DNA from: Alphaproteobacteria bacterium | Lineage (GTDB): Bacteria; Pseudomonadota; Alphaproteobacteria; Puniceispirillales; Marisalimonadaceae | Reading direction: 5' to 3' | NCBI GenBank assembly: GCA_016777645.1 | Contig: JADHRC010000028.1 | Span: forward strand, 1-14,413 | DNA: 14,413 nt | Shown: piece after piece, positions 14,366-14,413 of the stretch | Position numbering within the stretch: the first letter of the stretch is position 1 | Layout: each line of letters starts with the position of its first letter | The notes under the pieces: model-generated | Told to the model about the DNA's origin: nothing | Databases searched by the model: none | The model's input: only the letters and a program-made list of their open reading frames with translations | Position numbers and translations under genes: made by a program

Positions 14366-14413
14366 CTATTCCACAGTGACCGATTTTGCTAAATTTCTTG
14401 GTTGATCAACATC
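14366..14413 (-). CDS. glmS: Glutamine-fructose-6-phosphate aminotransferase GlmS, last 15 residues (runs off right edge)
   Basis: The minus strand from the window edge reads DVDQPRNLAKSVTVE followed by TAG. This is the highly conserved C-terminus of GlmS, which contains the catalytic lysine region of the isomerase domain (the lysine of LAKSVTVE). GlmS makes glucosamine-6-phosphate for peptidoglycan and lipopolysaccharide. Only the tail is present. After the stop there is a short palindrome, AATACGTATT, at 14350-14359, without a T-run strong enough to call a terminator. Confidence 0.9.
   Translation of the reverse strand, partial: DVDQPRNLAKSVTVE

Noticed and set aside
1..14413. A new multi-gene defence, mobile or biosynthetic system.
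   Set aside because: No transposase, recombinase, nuclease-ATPase pairing, toxin-antitoxin pair, CRISPR repeat or biosynthetic core enzyme was seen; the gene set is mainly housekeeping.

Overview
The window is strongly AT-rich (roughly 30% G+C by eye), densely coded, and uses TGA as a normal stop (for example the ATGA stop/start overlaps at 1701 and 4979). The proteins look alphaproteobacterial: an alphaproteobacterial-style HspQ, a MoeA-like molybdopterin-binding protein with the N-terminus of an alphaproteobacterial two-domain family, a Sua5 next to a GlcD-type FAD oxidoreductase, LptD, and a photolyase-like protein next to a DUF3429 membrane protein. Low G+C, short intergenic gaps and overlapping genes suggest a streamlined, probably marine lineage such as SAR11/Pelagibacterales or a similar AT-rich group. 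The exact lineage cannot be settled from this window. No transposase, phage gene, CRISPR array or rRNA was seen.

Layout. (1) 1-620, minus strand: a probable promoter, tRNA-Ala(TGC), rpmF (L32) and the start of hspQ, likely one transcript. (2) 709-2075, plus: a stand-alone molybdopterin-binding protein overlapping a glutaredoxin-type arsenate reductase. (3) 2078-4295: trhO (tRNA U34 hydroxylase) on minus, a GlcG/HbpS-like protein on plus, and a cytochrome b561-like membrane protein on minus. These are convergent or divergent neighbours with almost no space between them. (4) 4344-10461, plus: a run of AlkA-like glycosylase, a CysQ-TsaC/Sua5 fusion, a FAD-linked oxidoreductase and lptD, with overlaps or short gaps. 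(5) 10458-11856, minus: two methyltransferase-like genes with a 44-codon ORF between them, a small accessory-looking block. (6) 11930-13562, plus: a DUF3429 membrane protein and a photolyase-like protein whose FAD domain comes first. (7) 13549-14413, minus: yhbY, a small predicted secreted protein, a possible 25-residue membrane peptide, and the last codons of glmS.

Most genes are core housekeeping: translation (rpmF, tRNA-Ala, trhO, TsaC domain, yhbY), outer-membrane biogenesis (lptD), cell-wall precursor supply (glmS), and DNA repair (AlkA, photolyase-like). The main points of interest are the single-ORF CysQ-TsaC fusion, the photolyase-like protein with FAD domain first and an alpha/beta-looking domain after it, the trimmed molybdopterin-binding protein, and several small unrecognised ORFs. 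I did not find clear evidence of a wholly new multi-gene system. No stretch above 300 bases lacks a gene; the longest gaps are about 130 to 170 bases.
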